A stretch of 64,000 nt of DNA from CALNBC01 sp040768925 (GTDB lineage Bacteria; Bacillota; Clostridia; Christensenellales; CALWSW01). The notes below the pieces were generated by a model. It ran no database searches, had not been told where the DNA came from, and saw nothing but the letters and a program-made list of their open reading frames with translations. A program made the translations under genes and the position numbers. The stretch spans positions 310,001 through 374,000 of the forward strand of contig JAXGLZ010000001.1 of the NCBI GenBank assembly GCA_040768925.1, read 5' to 3'. Shown in pieces: positions 17,508 through 26,132 of this stretch; position 1 is the first letter of the stretch, and every line of letters begins with the position of its first letter.

Positions 17508-18038
17508 CTTCTTTTTCTCGCAGAAAAAGAAGGAGGGTCCTTCTTTCGCAAAGAAAGTCCTTCTTTCAAAAGAGGAAAAAAGCCTTCCCTGCGGGAAGAA
17601 GGTTTATTTTTCATAAGTCCTGCTTTCAGCAGGAGTACGACTGCTTCCTTTTCTAAAAGAAGGGGGGTCCTTCTTTCGCAAAGAAAGTCCTTTTTCAAAA
17701 GAGGAAAAAAGCTTCCCTGTGGGAAGAGAGCTCATTTTCATAAGTCCTGCTTTCAGCAGGGAGGACGACCGCTTCTTTTTCTCGTAGAAAAAGAGGGAGG
17801 GTCCTTCTTTCGCAAAGAAAGTCCTTTTTTCAAAAGAGGAAAAAAGCCTCCCTGCGGGAAGAAGGTTTATTTTTCATAAGTCCTGCTTTCAGCAGGGAGT
17901 ACGACTGCTTCCTTTTCTAAAAGAAGGAGGGTCCTTCTTTCGCAAAGAAAGCTCTTTTTTCAAAAGAGGAAAAAAGCCTTCCCTGTGGGAAGAAGGTTTA
18001 TTTTTCATAAGTCCTGCTTTCAGCAGGAAGATACGCCT
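17508..18038 (+). repeat. Tandem array of four hairpin-rich units of about 130 bp
   Basis: Units lie at about 17508-17642, 17643-17771, 17772-17906 and 17907-18038. Each has the same order of small hairpins: TTTTTCTCGCAGAAAAA or a shorter variant, CTTTC-GCAAA-GAAAG, CTTCCC-TGC-GGGAAG, then CCTGCT-TTC-AGCAGG. Units 1 and 3, and units 2 and 4, are most alike at their 5' edges (CTCGCAG/CTCGTAG versus CTAAAAG), which suggests duplication of a two-unit block. The open frames across it (Lys/Ser/Phe-rich) are not genes. Confidence 0.85.
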
Positions 18039-18300
18039 GCTTTTTTTCCGGGCGCCGAAATCATAGATTTCGGCATTTCATCAAGGATTGATGTCGGCTT
18101 CGCCGACGACCTTAAAAAAGCAGCAAAAACCCGCCGGGGGAGCCCCCCCGGCCCCCCCGGCCCGGCAAGCCATTTGCGCTTCGGGAACCCAGACCGTCTG
18201 GAAACACACTTGAGTGAGAGCCATTTGGCTTCGGGGTGTCCCGTTCCGGCTGCCGGAGTATGGCCCTTATGGGGCTTTGGTGCAAAAGGGTTCAAAGGGG
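18039..18300 (-). repeat. Family L repeat, copy L3 (inverted relative to L2)
   Basis: Read on the - strand this repeats the L2 5' part. The hairpins CCGAAATC-ATAG-ATTTCGG and GTCGGC-TTC-GCCGAC mark its inner edge. With L2 it makes a very large inverted repeat around the tandem array. Confidence 0.8.
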
Positions 18301-18359
18301 TTTGAAGTGAAATCCCTCCGCTCTCAAAGACAATATTTTTCCTCGCAAAGCTCCTCTGC

Positions 18360-18655
18360 GAGGAAAATCCTGCTTTCAGCAGGAAGATACGCCTGCTTTT
18401 TTACCGGGCGCCGAAATCATGGATTTCGGCATTTCATCAAGGAAGGATGTCGGCTTCGCCGACGACCTTAAAAAAGCAGCAAAAACCCGCCGGGGAGACC
18501 CCGGACCCCCGCCTGGCAAGCCATTGGCTCTTCGGCAACCCAGGCCGTCTGGAAACACACTTGAGTGAGGGCCCTTGGCTTCGGGGTGTCCCGTTCCGGC
18601 TGCCGGAGTATGGCCCTTATGGGGCTTTGGTGCAAAAGGGTTCAAAGAAGCGCTG
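18360..18655 (-). repeat. Family L repeat, copy L4
   Basis: A direct repeat of L3. The stretch 18578-18650 matches 18228-18299 almost base for base. It carries the same CCTGCT-TTC-AGCAGG, CCGAAATC-ATGG-ATTTCGG and GTCGGC-TTC-GCCGAC hairpins. The spacer 18301-18359 also holds CCTCGCAAAGCTCCTCTGCGAGG, another hairpin. Confidence 0.8.
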
Positions 18656-18699
18656 AACGCAAAACCCGTTCGTTTCCGCCGGGATCGTCGTTCGAGGTC

Positions 18700-18732
18700 A
18701 AAAAACACAGGACAAAATGCCCTGTGTTTTTT
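18700..18732 (-). terminator. Bidirectional terminator, serving the 18741-19301 gene
   Basis: A perfect 12-bp stem, AAAAAACACAGG / CCTGTGTTTTTT, with a 9-nt loop and T runs on both strands. It lies 8 bp beyond the stop of the - strand membrane-protein gene and also walls off the repeat region. Confidence 0.9.
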
Positions 18733-18740
18733 CAACTTCC

Positions 18741-19301
18741 TCAGGCCGCGCGCTCCACGGCGCGGCCGTTGTATTTTTTGTAGAACCGCCACATGCAAAG
18801 CATCAGCACGGCTTCGCAGTATACGGCCACGGCCAGGGCGACATAGCCGAGGATGTGCAGCCCCAGGGCGTGGACGAGGATCTCCGCCGCGGTGGCGATG
18901 ATGTCCACCACCATGTGGTGCAGGAAGTGGTGGGCCATTTCGTGGTCGTGCAGCAGGTTGGAAAGCCCGGCAAAGCTGGTGCACATGAAGTAAAGCACAA
19001 AGCAGTAAATGACAAGGGGGATCAGCTCGCCCACAATGCCAAAATGGACGAAATACCCCATCACCGTCATCACCAGCGCGCCAAAAGCCGCCCAATCCGC
19101 CAGGCCGAAGCCGACGTTTTTTTCGTGCAGCAGGAAAAGCCCCAAAGACATCAGCAAAAAGCCCGCGGCGTCCATGGCGATGCTGACCTCCTCCATCCAG
19201 GGGAAGGGAACGAGCATCAGGATGATTCCGGGAATCACAAAAAGGGTGCCGCGAAGGTCGAGCACCGTCGGCAGTTTTTGGCGTTTGAATCTGTTTGGCA
19301 T
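18741..19301 (-). CDS. Polytopic membrane protein with a His-rich loop
   Basis: 186 aa. The ATG at 19301 has GGAG upstream; an open extension beyond it lacks a signal. Five or six hydrophobic segments span about residues 15-35, 40-58, 66-88, 92-112, 130-150 and 150-170. Between helices four and five lies HDHEMAHHFLHH, with six His plus acidic residues, which could bind a metal. I recognise no family. It has its own promoter (19354-19382) and terminator, so it is a single-gene unit. Confidence 0.6.
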   Translation of the reverse strand: MPNRFKRQKLPTVLDLRGTLFVIPGIILMLVPFPWMEEVSIAMDAAGFLLMSLGLFLLHEKNVGFGLADWAAFGALVMTVMGYFVHFGIVGELIPLVIYCFVLYFMCTSFAGLSNLLHDHEMAHHFLHHMVVDIIATAAEILVHALGLHILGYVALAVAVYCEAVLMLCMWRFYKKYNGRAVERAA

Positions 19302-19353
19302 CGCATGCTCCAAAAAAGCGTATTCTGGCGGAGGGCTGTCCGCGCATAAAGGG

Positions 19354-19382
19354 ATTATAGCACGAAGAATGTCGGCTGTCAG
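19354..19382 (-). promoter_or_regulatory. Promoter of the 18741-19301 gene
   Basis: CTGACA (19377-19382) and TATAAT (19354-19359) on the - strand, spacer 17 bp, about 50 bp before the ATG. Confidence 0.7.
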
Positions 19383-19429
19383 CGGGATAACAGAAACAGC
19401 TTTCCCCGCCGGGTCCCGGGAACCCGCCG

Positions 19430-19570
19430 GGCGTTTCAGCATCCCGCCAAAATGGCGGCCCGGCGGCGCAGGGGTTCCATTCCCTTTGCCGGAAGCGTCG
19501 CGCGCCAAGCCGGCAGTCGGCACGTTTCATTGTCATCGCCGGCCGCCGCAGAATTCGCCGCCGCGGCATT
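19430..19570 (+). repeat. Family M degenerate repeat, copy 1, in the gap before rarA
   Basis: The order CCCTTTGCCG, GAAGC, GTTTC-TTGTCATCG, GCCGCCG and a TCTTTC/TTCTTC pyrimidine stretch recurs loosely at 49440-49560. The rest of the 19302-19822 gap holds two promoters and no gene that I can support. Confidence 0.4.
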
Positions 19571-19701
19571 CCTCTTTCTCGCATGCCATCCCGCATACGG
19601 CCTTTGAGGGTCTATGGGTCTGTCCGGGCCGAATGCGCGGCGGGGCAGGCGGGCAATTCCCCTTGCCTTAGGGAAGGCTGTTCAGGGCTTTACAAATACT
19701 G

Positions 19702-19707
19702 TATAAT
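19702..19707 (+). promoter_or_regulatory. Possible -10 element before rarA
   Basis: TATAAT about 115 bp upstream of the rarA start, in an AT-rich island. The best -35 (TTCAGG) is only 15 bp away, so confidence is low. Confidence 0.4.
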
Positions 19708-19822
19708 ACTATTAGTAAATCCGGCGCGGGCAAACACGCCGCCCTTTTCCCGGGCGTTCGGGGCAAAAAACCTTTGCGCCCCCGCGTTTTTGCCATATGG
19801 CTAAAGGTTGCAAGGAGCTTTG

Positions 19823-21133
19823 ATGGACGATCTTTTTACCCCCCTGGCACAGAAGGCCGCGCCTTTGGCCGACCGCATGCGTCCGGAATCCATGGCCGGT
19901 TTCATCGGCCAGGAGCACATCGTGGGCGAAGGCAGGCTGCTGCGCCGGGCGATCATGACGGACACGCTGCAAAGCTCGATTTTTTACGGCCCGCCGGGCT
20001 GCGGAAAGACGACACTGGCCCATATCATCGCCTCCACCACCGGTTCCGCCTTTGAAAAGCTGAACGCCGTGACGGACGGGGTCAAGGAGCTTCGGGACGT
20101 GGTCGCCCGGGCGGAATCCCGGCTGAAGGTGAACGGCAAGCCCACCTATCTTCTGCTGGACGAATGCCACCGCTGGAACAAGGCCCAGTCGGACGCGATC
20201 CTGCCCGCGCTGGAATCCGGGGTGCTGCGGTTCATCGGCTCCACCACGGAAAACCCCATGGTGGCCATGACCGGGGCCATCGTCTCCCGCTGCCGGGTGT
20301 TCGAGTTCCGTCCGCTGTCCACAGAAAACGTCAAAACCGCCCTTTTGCGCGCCCTTTCGGATGCCGAAAGGGGCCTGGGAAGCCTGAACGTGCTCGCGGG
20401 GGATGAAGCCCTCGTTCACATCGCCCGGGTGGCAAACGGGGACATCCGCGTCGCCCTGAACGCCCTGGAGCTCGCCGCCCTGACCACCCCCAGAGGCGGC
20501 GACGGCGCGATCCGCGTCACGCCGGAAATCGCCGCGGATTCCATCCAGTCCAAGATCACCCTTTGCGGGGAGGACGAGTATTACGACATGCTCTCCGCCT
20601 TCTGCAAATCCCTGCGGGGGTCCGATTCGGACGCGGCGATGTACTGGTTTTCCCGCCTCGTGCGCGCCGGGGTGGACCCGAAACTGATCGCCCGGCGGCT
20701 GATCGCCCACGCTTCGGAGGATGTGGGCCTCGCCAACCCCCAGGCGATGGTCCAGGCCGTCGCCGCCGCAAACGCCCTTCAGTTCGTGGGCATGCCGGAG
20801 GCAAAGCTCCCCCTCGCCCAGGCGATCCTCTACATCTGCGAATCCGCGAAGTCGAACAGCGTGGTCACGGCCATCGCAAGCTCGGCAAAAGACGCGGACG
20901 AATCCTTTGACGATCCGGTCCCCCCGCACTTGAAGGACGCCCACTATTCTGGGGCGGACAGGCTGGGCCGGGGCCTAGAATACAAATATCCCCACGATTA
21001 CCCGGGGCATTACGTCGTTCAGCAGTATCTGCCGGACAACCTTTTGGGAAAAGTATATTACGACCCTTCCGACCAGGGCAGCGAAAAGGCCATCAAAGAG
21101 ATCAAAGAAAAGCGCAGGGGGCGGACGGAATGA
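19823..21133 (+). CDS. rarA: Replication-associated recombination protein A (AAA+ ATPase)
   Basis: 436 aa. RarA/MgsA is a clamp-loader-like ATPase acting at stalled replication forks. The ATG at 19823 has AAGGAG upstream. Walker A is GPPGCGKTT at residues 56-64, Walker B is LLLDECHRW, sensor-1 is GSTTENP and the arginine finger is in VSRCRVFEF. The C-terminal MgsA/UvrD-binding-like region contains KSLRGSDSDAAMYW and ARRLIAHASEDVGLA, which are RarA signatures. It stands alone between repeats and the tldD gene. Confidence 0.95.
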   Translation: MDDLFTPLAQKAAPLADRMRPESMAGFIGQEHIVGEGRLLRRAIMTDTLQSSIFYGPPGCGKTTLAHIIASTTGSAFEKLNAVTDGVKELRDVVARAESRLKVNGKPTYLLLDECHRWNKAQSDAILPALESGVLRFIGSTTENPMVAMTGAIVSRCRVFEFRPLSTENVKTALLRALSDAERGLGSLNVLAGDEALVHIARVANGDIRVALNALELAALTTPRGGDGAIRVTPEIAADSIQSKITLCGEDEYYDMLSAFCKSLRGSDSDAAMYWFSRLVRAGVDPKLIARRLIAHASEDVGLANPQAMVQAVAAANALQFVGMPEAKLPLAQAILYICESAKSNSVVTAIASSAKDADESFDDPVPPHLKDAHYSGADRLGRGLEYKYPHDYPGHYVVQQYLPDNLLGKVYYDPSDQGSEKAIKEIKEKRRGRTE

Positions 21134-21237
21134 CCCGTGCCCGGACCATCGCAATCCCAGGCGGGCGACGCGTTTTTCAAACCGTTTTTGCCCTGTTCTG
21201 AACATAGATCAATCATCGCTAAAACAGGAGGTTCAGC

Positions 21238-22629
21238 TTGATCAAACAATCATTGGCGCGCTCGGTGCTTTTTGCAGCAATGGAAACCGGCGCGGATTTT
21301 GCGGAGCTTTTCGCCGAGGACCGGGATTCCCTCATCATCCGGATGCAGAAGGGCAACGTCGAGAACATCAATTCCGCCCGGGTGCACGGCGCGGGCGTGC
21401 GGATCTTCCTCGGCAACCGCTCGGTTTACGTCTATTGCAACGACACGTCGGAGCAGTCCCTTGTGAACGCCGCAAAACAGGCCGCGGCCGCGTTGGCAGG
21501 CTCGCCGAACGTTTTGGAGATTGCCTTCCATTCGGCTTCCTACGCCGCCCATTCCCCCATCGCCGTCGATCCCCTCGCCGTCGGATACGAGCCGAAGCTC
21601 GCCCTTTTGCGCAAGGCCAACGCGGCGGCCAAGGGGTATTCCGAACGGATCAGCCAGGTCACCCTGAACATGGCGGAGGTGGACCAGCGCGTGCTGATCG
21701 CCAATTCCGAAGGGCTTTGGGGCGAATCCCGCCGGGTGCGCAGCAGGCTCTTCGCCTTCGCGACGGCCAGCAGCGGCGCGGAATTCCAGACCGGCTACGA
21801 ATCCGCCGGCCATACCATGGGGTTTGAGATGTACGGCGAAACCGCGGACGTTGAAAAGATCGCGAAAGTGGCCGGCAAGAGGGCTGTGGACGCGCTCAGC
21901 GCGCCGGAATGCCCGGCGGGGTTCTTCCCCGTGGTGATCGAAAGCGGCGCGGGCGTCATCTTCCACGAAGCCTGCGGCCATTCGCTGGAGGCCACCAGCG
22001 TCGCGCCCGGCAACTCCGTTTTTTCCGGCAAGCTGGGGGAAAAAATCGCTTCCCCCTGCGTCTCGGCCGTGGACGACGGCACTTTGAAAAACGCCTGGGG
22101 AACCACGGATATGGACGACGAGGGCAGCCCCACCCGGCGGAACCTGCTCATCGAAAACGGCGTGCTGAAGGGCTATCTGATCGACAAGCTGGGCGGCAGG
22201 CGCATGGGCATGGCCCCCACGGGCAGCGGCAGAAGGGAAAGCTATGAATACGCCCCCACCTCCCGCATGAACAACACCTTTATCTGCGAGGGGACGGACG
22301 ACAACGAGGCCATGATCCGCACCATGGGCGAAGGGCTTTTCGCAAAATCCATGGGCGGCGGCCAGGTGAACCCCTTGACCGGCGAATTCAACTTCGGCGT
22401 GGACGAGGGCTATTGGGTCAGGGACGGCAGGATCGTCTCCCCGGTCCGGGGCGGCGTGCTGATCGGCAAGGGCGCGGAAGTGCTGATGAACATCGACCGC
22501 GTCGGCACGAGCTTTGGCATGGGCGTGGGCATGTGCGGCTCCCTTTCCGGCTCCGTTCCCACGGGCATGGGCCAGCCGAGGATCCGCGTCACCGGCATGA
22601 CGGTGGGGGGAAAAGGCGGCAGGATTTAA
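21238..22629 (+). CDS. tldD: TldD-type metalloprotease subunit
   Basis: 463 aa, start TTG at 21238 behind ACAGGAGG. TldD is the catalytic half of the TldD/TldE zinc protease, which degrades unfolded peptides and matures some ribosomally made peptides. The zinc motif His243-Glu-Ala-Cys-Gly-His248 is intact, and a C-terminal Cys (MCGSLSG) is in the usual ligand position. The partner PmbA/TldE follows after 275 bp containing repeat A3. Confidence 0.93.
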   Translation: MIKQSLARSVLFAAMETGADFAELFAEDRDSLIIRMQKGNVENINSARVHGAGVRIFLGNRSVYVYCNDTSEQSLVNAAKQAAAALAGSPNVLEIAFHSASYAAHSPIAVDPLAVGYEPKLALLRKANAAAKGYSERISQVTLNMAEVDQRVLIANSEGLWGESRRVRSRLFAFATASSGAEFQTGYESAGHTMGFEMYGETADVEKIAKVAGKRAVDALSAPECPAGFFPVVIESGAGVIFHEACGHSLEATSVAPGNSVFSGKLGEKIASPCVSAVDDGTLKNAWGTTDMDDEGSPTRRNLLIENGVLKGYLIDKLGGRRMGMAPTGSGRRESYEYAPTSRMNNTFICEGTDDNEAMIRTMGEGLFAKSMGGGQVNPLTGEFNFGVDEGYWVRDGRIVSPVRGGVLIGKGAEVLMNIDRVGTSFGMGVGMCGSLSGSVPTGMGQPRIRVTGMTVGGKGGRI

Positions 22630-22636
22630 CGCTTCG

Positions 22637-22830
22637 CGGCGTCGGCAAAGGCCTGCGGGCCTTGGCCGACGAGAGGTTCACGCTGCCGCGCAAGGTAATT
22701 TCGGTCATAAATGCCCGAAATGGCACGGCAAAACTGACGCGCATGTCGTCAGTTTTGATTGAAGTTTTCGGGCTGCGGCCCCCGATCCCCAGGGGGTTTT
22801 CGACAGGCTGCGACGCGTTGCCGCCCTTAA
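22637..22830 (+). repeat. Family A repeat, copy A3
   Basis: It starts 8 bp after the tldD stop with GTCGGCAAAGGCC-TGC-GGGCCTTGGCCGAC, then AATTTCGGTCAT, GTCAGTTTTGATTGAAG, GGGCTGCGGCCC and CCCC-AGGGGGTTTTCGACAG. The order is as in A2. It splits the tldD/tldE pair and could attenuate the second gene. Confidence 0.8.
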
Positions 22831-22904
22831 CCCCAAGTAAATCCGCCGGACAAAGCCGCGGGCTTTTTCGGCGGCCTGAAGCAGATTACCGGAGGTTTGA
22901 TTCT

Positions 22905-24242
22905 ATGAATATTGAAAAATACCGCGAGGCCATGGCCCGCCTGCCAAAGGGCGTGCGTTCGGCGGAAATTTATTTTGGCGGCAGCCGCTCTTTTACCGCG
23001 GCGCTGCGCGCCGGCGAGCTGGAGCGCTACGCGGTCAGTGAAAAAGGCGCCCTTTCCCTGCGGGCGGACTGCGGCAAAATCGGCTATTCCTATACCGAAG
23101 ACCCGGGGGACGACCCTTACCGCCTGCTCGAACAGGCGAAAAACAACGCCGCGATCATCGACGATCCGGACGAGCAGGTCATCTTCCCCGGCGCAAAGGA
23201 ATACCCGGCCCCGCCGGATGTGGACCCTTCCCTTTCCGCGGCCACGGCAAAGGAAAAGCTGGACATCCTCTACGCCCTGGAAAAAGCCGCCCTGGAAGCG
23301 GACGGGCGCATCGACCGCCTGGGCTGGTGCCAGCTGGCCACCGGCGAGAGCGAGACGAAGATCGTCAACTCCCTGGGGCTGGACCTGAGCCAGCGCTCGG
23401 GCTACGCCCTGGCCTATGTTTCCCCCGTCGCCACCATAAACGGCGTGACCAAGGAGGGCGCGGGCTACCGCATCGTTCCCACGCTGGGGGAGATCGACGT
23501 TGCCGCCATCGCCCAAGAAGCGGCGGAGGACCTGTTTTCCCAGTTCGGGGCGATCACCCCGGCTTCCGGCGTTTACGGCGCGGTCTTTCGCAAAGAGGCG
23601 ATCTCCGCCCTGCTTTCCGTGTTTGCGGACATGTTCAGCGCGGAGGAAGCCCAAAAAGGCCGCTCTTTGCTTGCGGGGAAAGAGGGCGAGGTCATCGCCT
23701 CGCCGGTGATCGACATCATCGACGACCCGATGATGGAATCCGCCCTGATCCGCCGATCTTTCGACGACGAGGGCGTTCCCGCACAGCGCACCGGCGTGGT
23801 AGAGCAGGGCGTGCTCAAAACCCTGCTGCACAACTTAAAGACCGCGAAGATCGCAGAATGCGAAACCACCGGCAACGCGGGCAAGGCTTCGGTGGCCGCG
23901 TCCGTCGGCGTTGCGCCCTGCAATTTTCACATCGTTCCCGGCGAAAATACGCTGGAGGAGCTCTTGAAAAAGCTGAGAAACGGCGTGCTGATCGTGGAGG
24001 TCACCGGCCTGCACGCGGGCTGCAACCCCGTTTCCGGCGCGTTTTCCGCCATGGCCCGGGGCTTTATGATCAAGGACGGCAAACGTGCCGAGCCCATCGA
24101 GCAGATCACCGTTTCGGGCAACTTCCTGGACCTTTTGAAGAACGTGACCGCCCTGGGGAACGACCTGAAGTTCGACCTTGGCTCCATGAACGTAGCCGCG
24201 CCTTCGGCGCTGGTTTCCGCCGTTACCGTCGCGGGAAAATAA
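22905..24242 (+). CDS. pmbA: TldE/PmbA-type protease partner subunit
   Basis: 445 aa, ATG at 22905 behind CCGGAGG. It is homologous to TldD but without the HExxxH motif, as expected for the non-catalytic partner. C-terminal signatures are VEVTGLHAGCNPVSGAFS and FLDLLKNVTALGND. With TldD it should form a heterodimer around a single active site. No ribosomal peptide precursor is recognised nearby. Confidence 0.92.
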   Translation: MNIEKYREAMARLPKGVRSAEIYFGGSRSFTAALRAGELERYAVSEKGALSLRADCGKIGYSYTEDPGDDPYRLLEQAKNNAAIIDDPDEQVIFPGAKEYPAPPDVDPSLSAATAKEKLDILYALEKAALEADGRIDRLGWCQLATGESETKIVNSLGLDLSQRSGYALAYVSPVATINGVTKEGAGYRIVPTLGEIDVAAIAQEAAEDLFSQFGAITPASGVYGAVFRKEAISALLSVFADMFSAEEAQKGRSLLAGKEGEVIASPVIDIIDDPMMESALIRRSFDDEGVPAQRTGVVEQGVLKTLLHNLKTAKIAECETTGNAGKASVAASVGVAPCNFHIVPGENTLEELLKKLRNGVLIVEVTGLHAGCNPVSGAFSAMARGFMIKDGKRAEPIEQITVSGNFLDLLKNVTALGNDLKFDLGSMNVAAPSALVSAVTVAGK

Positions 24243-24257
24243 TCCGGGAGGGGTCAG

Positions 24258-25328
24258 ATGGAAAGACAGTTTCGCATACTCGCCGTGAACCCCGGTTCCA
24301 CCTCCACCAAGCTCGCCGTTTTTGACGGCGAAGCCCTGATCGCCGAGCGCTCCATCCACCACGACCGGGGCCGGATCAGCGACGCGGGCGGCGTGGCGAA
24401 CCAGCAGCTCATCCACAAGGAAATCGTGATCGCGGCGCTGGCCGAAATGGGGGTGGGGCCTTCCACCCTTTCCGCCGTGGTGGGCCGGGGCGGGCTGATC
24501 CAGCCGATCGACAGCGGGACTTATGTGATCAACGACCGCATGCTGAACGATCTTAAAGAAACCGCGGAGCAGCACGCCTCCTCCTTAAGCGGCATCATCG
24601 CGGCGGACATCGCCCATGATCTTGGCATCCCCAGCTTTGTGGTGGACCCCGTGGTGGTGGACGAGCTGGACCAGTACGCCAAGCTGACGGGGTTCCCCGG
24701 CATCGAGCGCAGAAGCGTGTTCCACGCCCTGAACCAAAAGGCCGTGGCCCGAAAAGTGGCCAAAAAGCTGGGCATGCCCTATGAAAACGGGCGGTTCATC
24801 GTCGCCCACATGGGGGGCGGGGTCACCGTCGGGGCGCACCGGTACGGCCGGGTGATCGACGTGAACGACGCGATGTCCGGCGAGGGGCCCTTCACCCCGG
24901 AGCGGGCGGGGACCATTCCCACGGTGCCGCTGATCAAGCTTTGCTTTTCCGGCGCCTACACCGAAGAGGAATTGATCAAAAAAGTCCAGCGCGCCAGCGG
25001 AATGACCGGCTACCTCGGCACCAACGACCTGCAAAAGTGCGAGCGGCTGATCAAGGAGGGGGACGAATACGCCACCCTTGTCCTCGAATCCATGGCTTAC
25101 CAGGTCAGCAAGGAGATCGGAGCCATGGCCGCGGTGCTGGAAGGCCGGGTGGACGCCATCATCCTGACCGGCGGGCTGGCCAAATCCGTCCGCTTCACCG
25201 GGTGCATCAAGCAGCGCGTCAGCCTGATCGCCCCCATCGAGGTCTTCCCCGGCGAGGAGGAAATGCTCGCCCTGGCCCAGGGCGCGCTGCGGGTGCTTCG
25301 GGGCGAGGAACCGGCCAAGGACTATTGA
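24258..25328 (+). CDS. buk: Butyrate kinase
   Basis: 356 aa. It converts butyryl phosphate and ADP to butyrate and ATP, the last step of one butyrate pathway. It belongs to the acetokinase family: the N-terminal phosphate loop is VNPGSTSTK, followed by VGRGG, VAHMGGGVTVGAH and LTGGLAKS. Butyrate kinases and branched-chain fatty-acid kinases share these motifs, so the substrate could include isobutyrate. The partner ptb is not in the window; here the gene follows pmbA by 15 bp. Confidence 0.9.
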   Translation: MERQFRILAVNPGSTSTKLAVFDGEALIAERSIHHDRGRISDAGGVANQQLIHKEIVIAALAEMGVGPSTLSAVVGRGGLIQPIDSGTYVINDRMLNDLKETAEQHASSLSGIIAADIAHDLGIPSFVVDPVVVDELDQYAKLTGFPGIERRSVFHALNQKAVARKVAKKLGMPYENGRFIVAHMGGGVTVGAHRYGRVIDVNDAMSGEGPFTPERAGTIPTVPLIKLCFSGAYTEEELIKKVQRASGMTGYLGTNDLQKCERLIKEGDEYATLVLESMAYQVSKEIGAMAAVLEGRVDAIILTGGLAKSVRFTGCIKQRVSLIAPIEVFPGEEEMLALAQGALRVLRGEEPAKDY

Positions 25329-25342
25329 AAGGACAAACCGCC

Positions 25343-26089
25343 ATGCCCGAACCGCCCGAACTCAAACCCAACGAACGGCTGGACGATCTTCAAAACGGCC
25401 TTTTCATCATCCAGGACCCTTCCGCCTTCTGCTTCGGGAGCGACGCGGTTCTGTTATCCTCCTTTTGCAGGGTGAAACGGGGCGGAACGGTCGCCGACCT
25501 TGGCGCGGGCAACGGGATCATCGCGCTGCTCGTCGCCGCGCATACGGACGCTTCCAAAATAGTCGGGATCGAGATCCAGGAGCGCGCGGCGGATATGGCC
25601 CGGCGCTCCGCGGCTTTTAACGGTCTTTCCGGCCGGGTGGAAATCCTGAATCTGGACCTGCGGGACGCGCCGGACGCCCTGGGCCGCAATTCCTTTGACA
25701 CGGTGGTCTGCAACCCGCCCTACGGCAAGGCGGGGCGGTCTTTTTTCCACGAAGCGGACCCGCGCAGCATCGCAAGGCACGAGATCCTTTGCACCCTTTT
25801 TGACTGCGTGGCGGCCGCCGCCGCCTTGGCGAACAACGGCGGAAGGGTCGCCTTCGTCTGCCCGGGGCTCAGGATCGCGGAGCTTTTTTCCTTGTTTGAA
25901 CGGCACCGGCTCAGCATCAAGCGCGCCCAAACCGTCCACCCGCATTACGGCGCGGCCCCTTCGGTCCTGCTTGTGGAGGGGGTTAAGGGCGGGAAACCGG
26001 GGCTTGTTTGGCTTCCTCCCCTGTTCCTGAAAGACGGCGCGGGCAACATGACCGAAGAATGCAAAAAAGCTTATCACATGGAGGATTGA
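25343..26089 (+). CDS. tRNA1(Val) adenine-N6 methyltransferase-like protein (TrmN6/YfiC family)
   Basis: 248 aa, ATG at 25343 behind AAAGGA. It is a class I SAM methyltransferase. The family start FGSDAVLLSSF is followed by motif I DLGAGNGIIAL and the N6-adenine motif NPPYG at about residue 130. Homologues modify A37 of tRNA-Val in E. coli. The Firmicutes gene is often followed by rsmI, which is not seen here. Confidence 0.88.
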   Translation: MPEPPELKPNERLDDLQNGLFIIQDPSAFCFGSDAVLLSSFCRVKRGGTVADLGAGNGIIALLVAAHTDASKIVGIEIQERAADMARRSAAFNGLSGRVEILNLDLRDAPDALGRNSFDTVVCNPPYGKAGRSFFHEADPRSIARHEILCTLFDCVAAAAALANNGGRVAFVCPGLRIAELFSLFERHRLSIKRAQTVHPHYGAAPSVLLVEGVKGGKPGLVWLPPLFLKDGAGNMTEECKKAYHMED

Positions 26090-26132
26090 GGCAAGCGCGG
26101 CAATTTGCCGCCGTTTGCCCAAACGACCGGAC

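Noticed and set aside
17348..17879. Lys/Ser/Phe-rich repeated peptides, possible secreted repeat protein
   Set aside because: They follow the hairpin units frame by frame and carry no start signal or signal peptide.
17508..18038. Possible CRISPR array
   Set aside because: Units are about 130 bp, similar over their full length, with no unique spacers and no cas genes in the window.
19302..19822. 6S RNA upstream of rarA, as near the Bacillus rarA locus
   Set aside because: No long central bubble structure or conserved ends can be drawn; only repeat-like sequence is visible.
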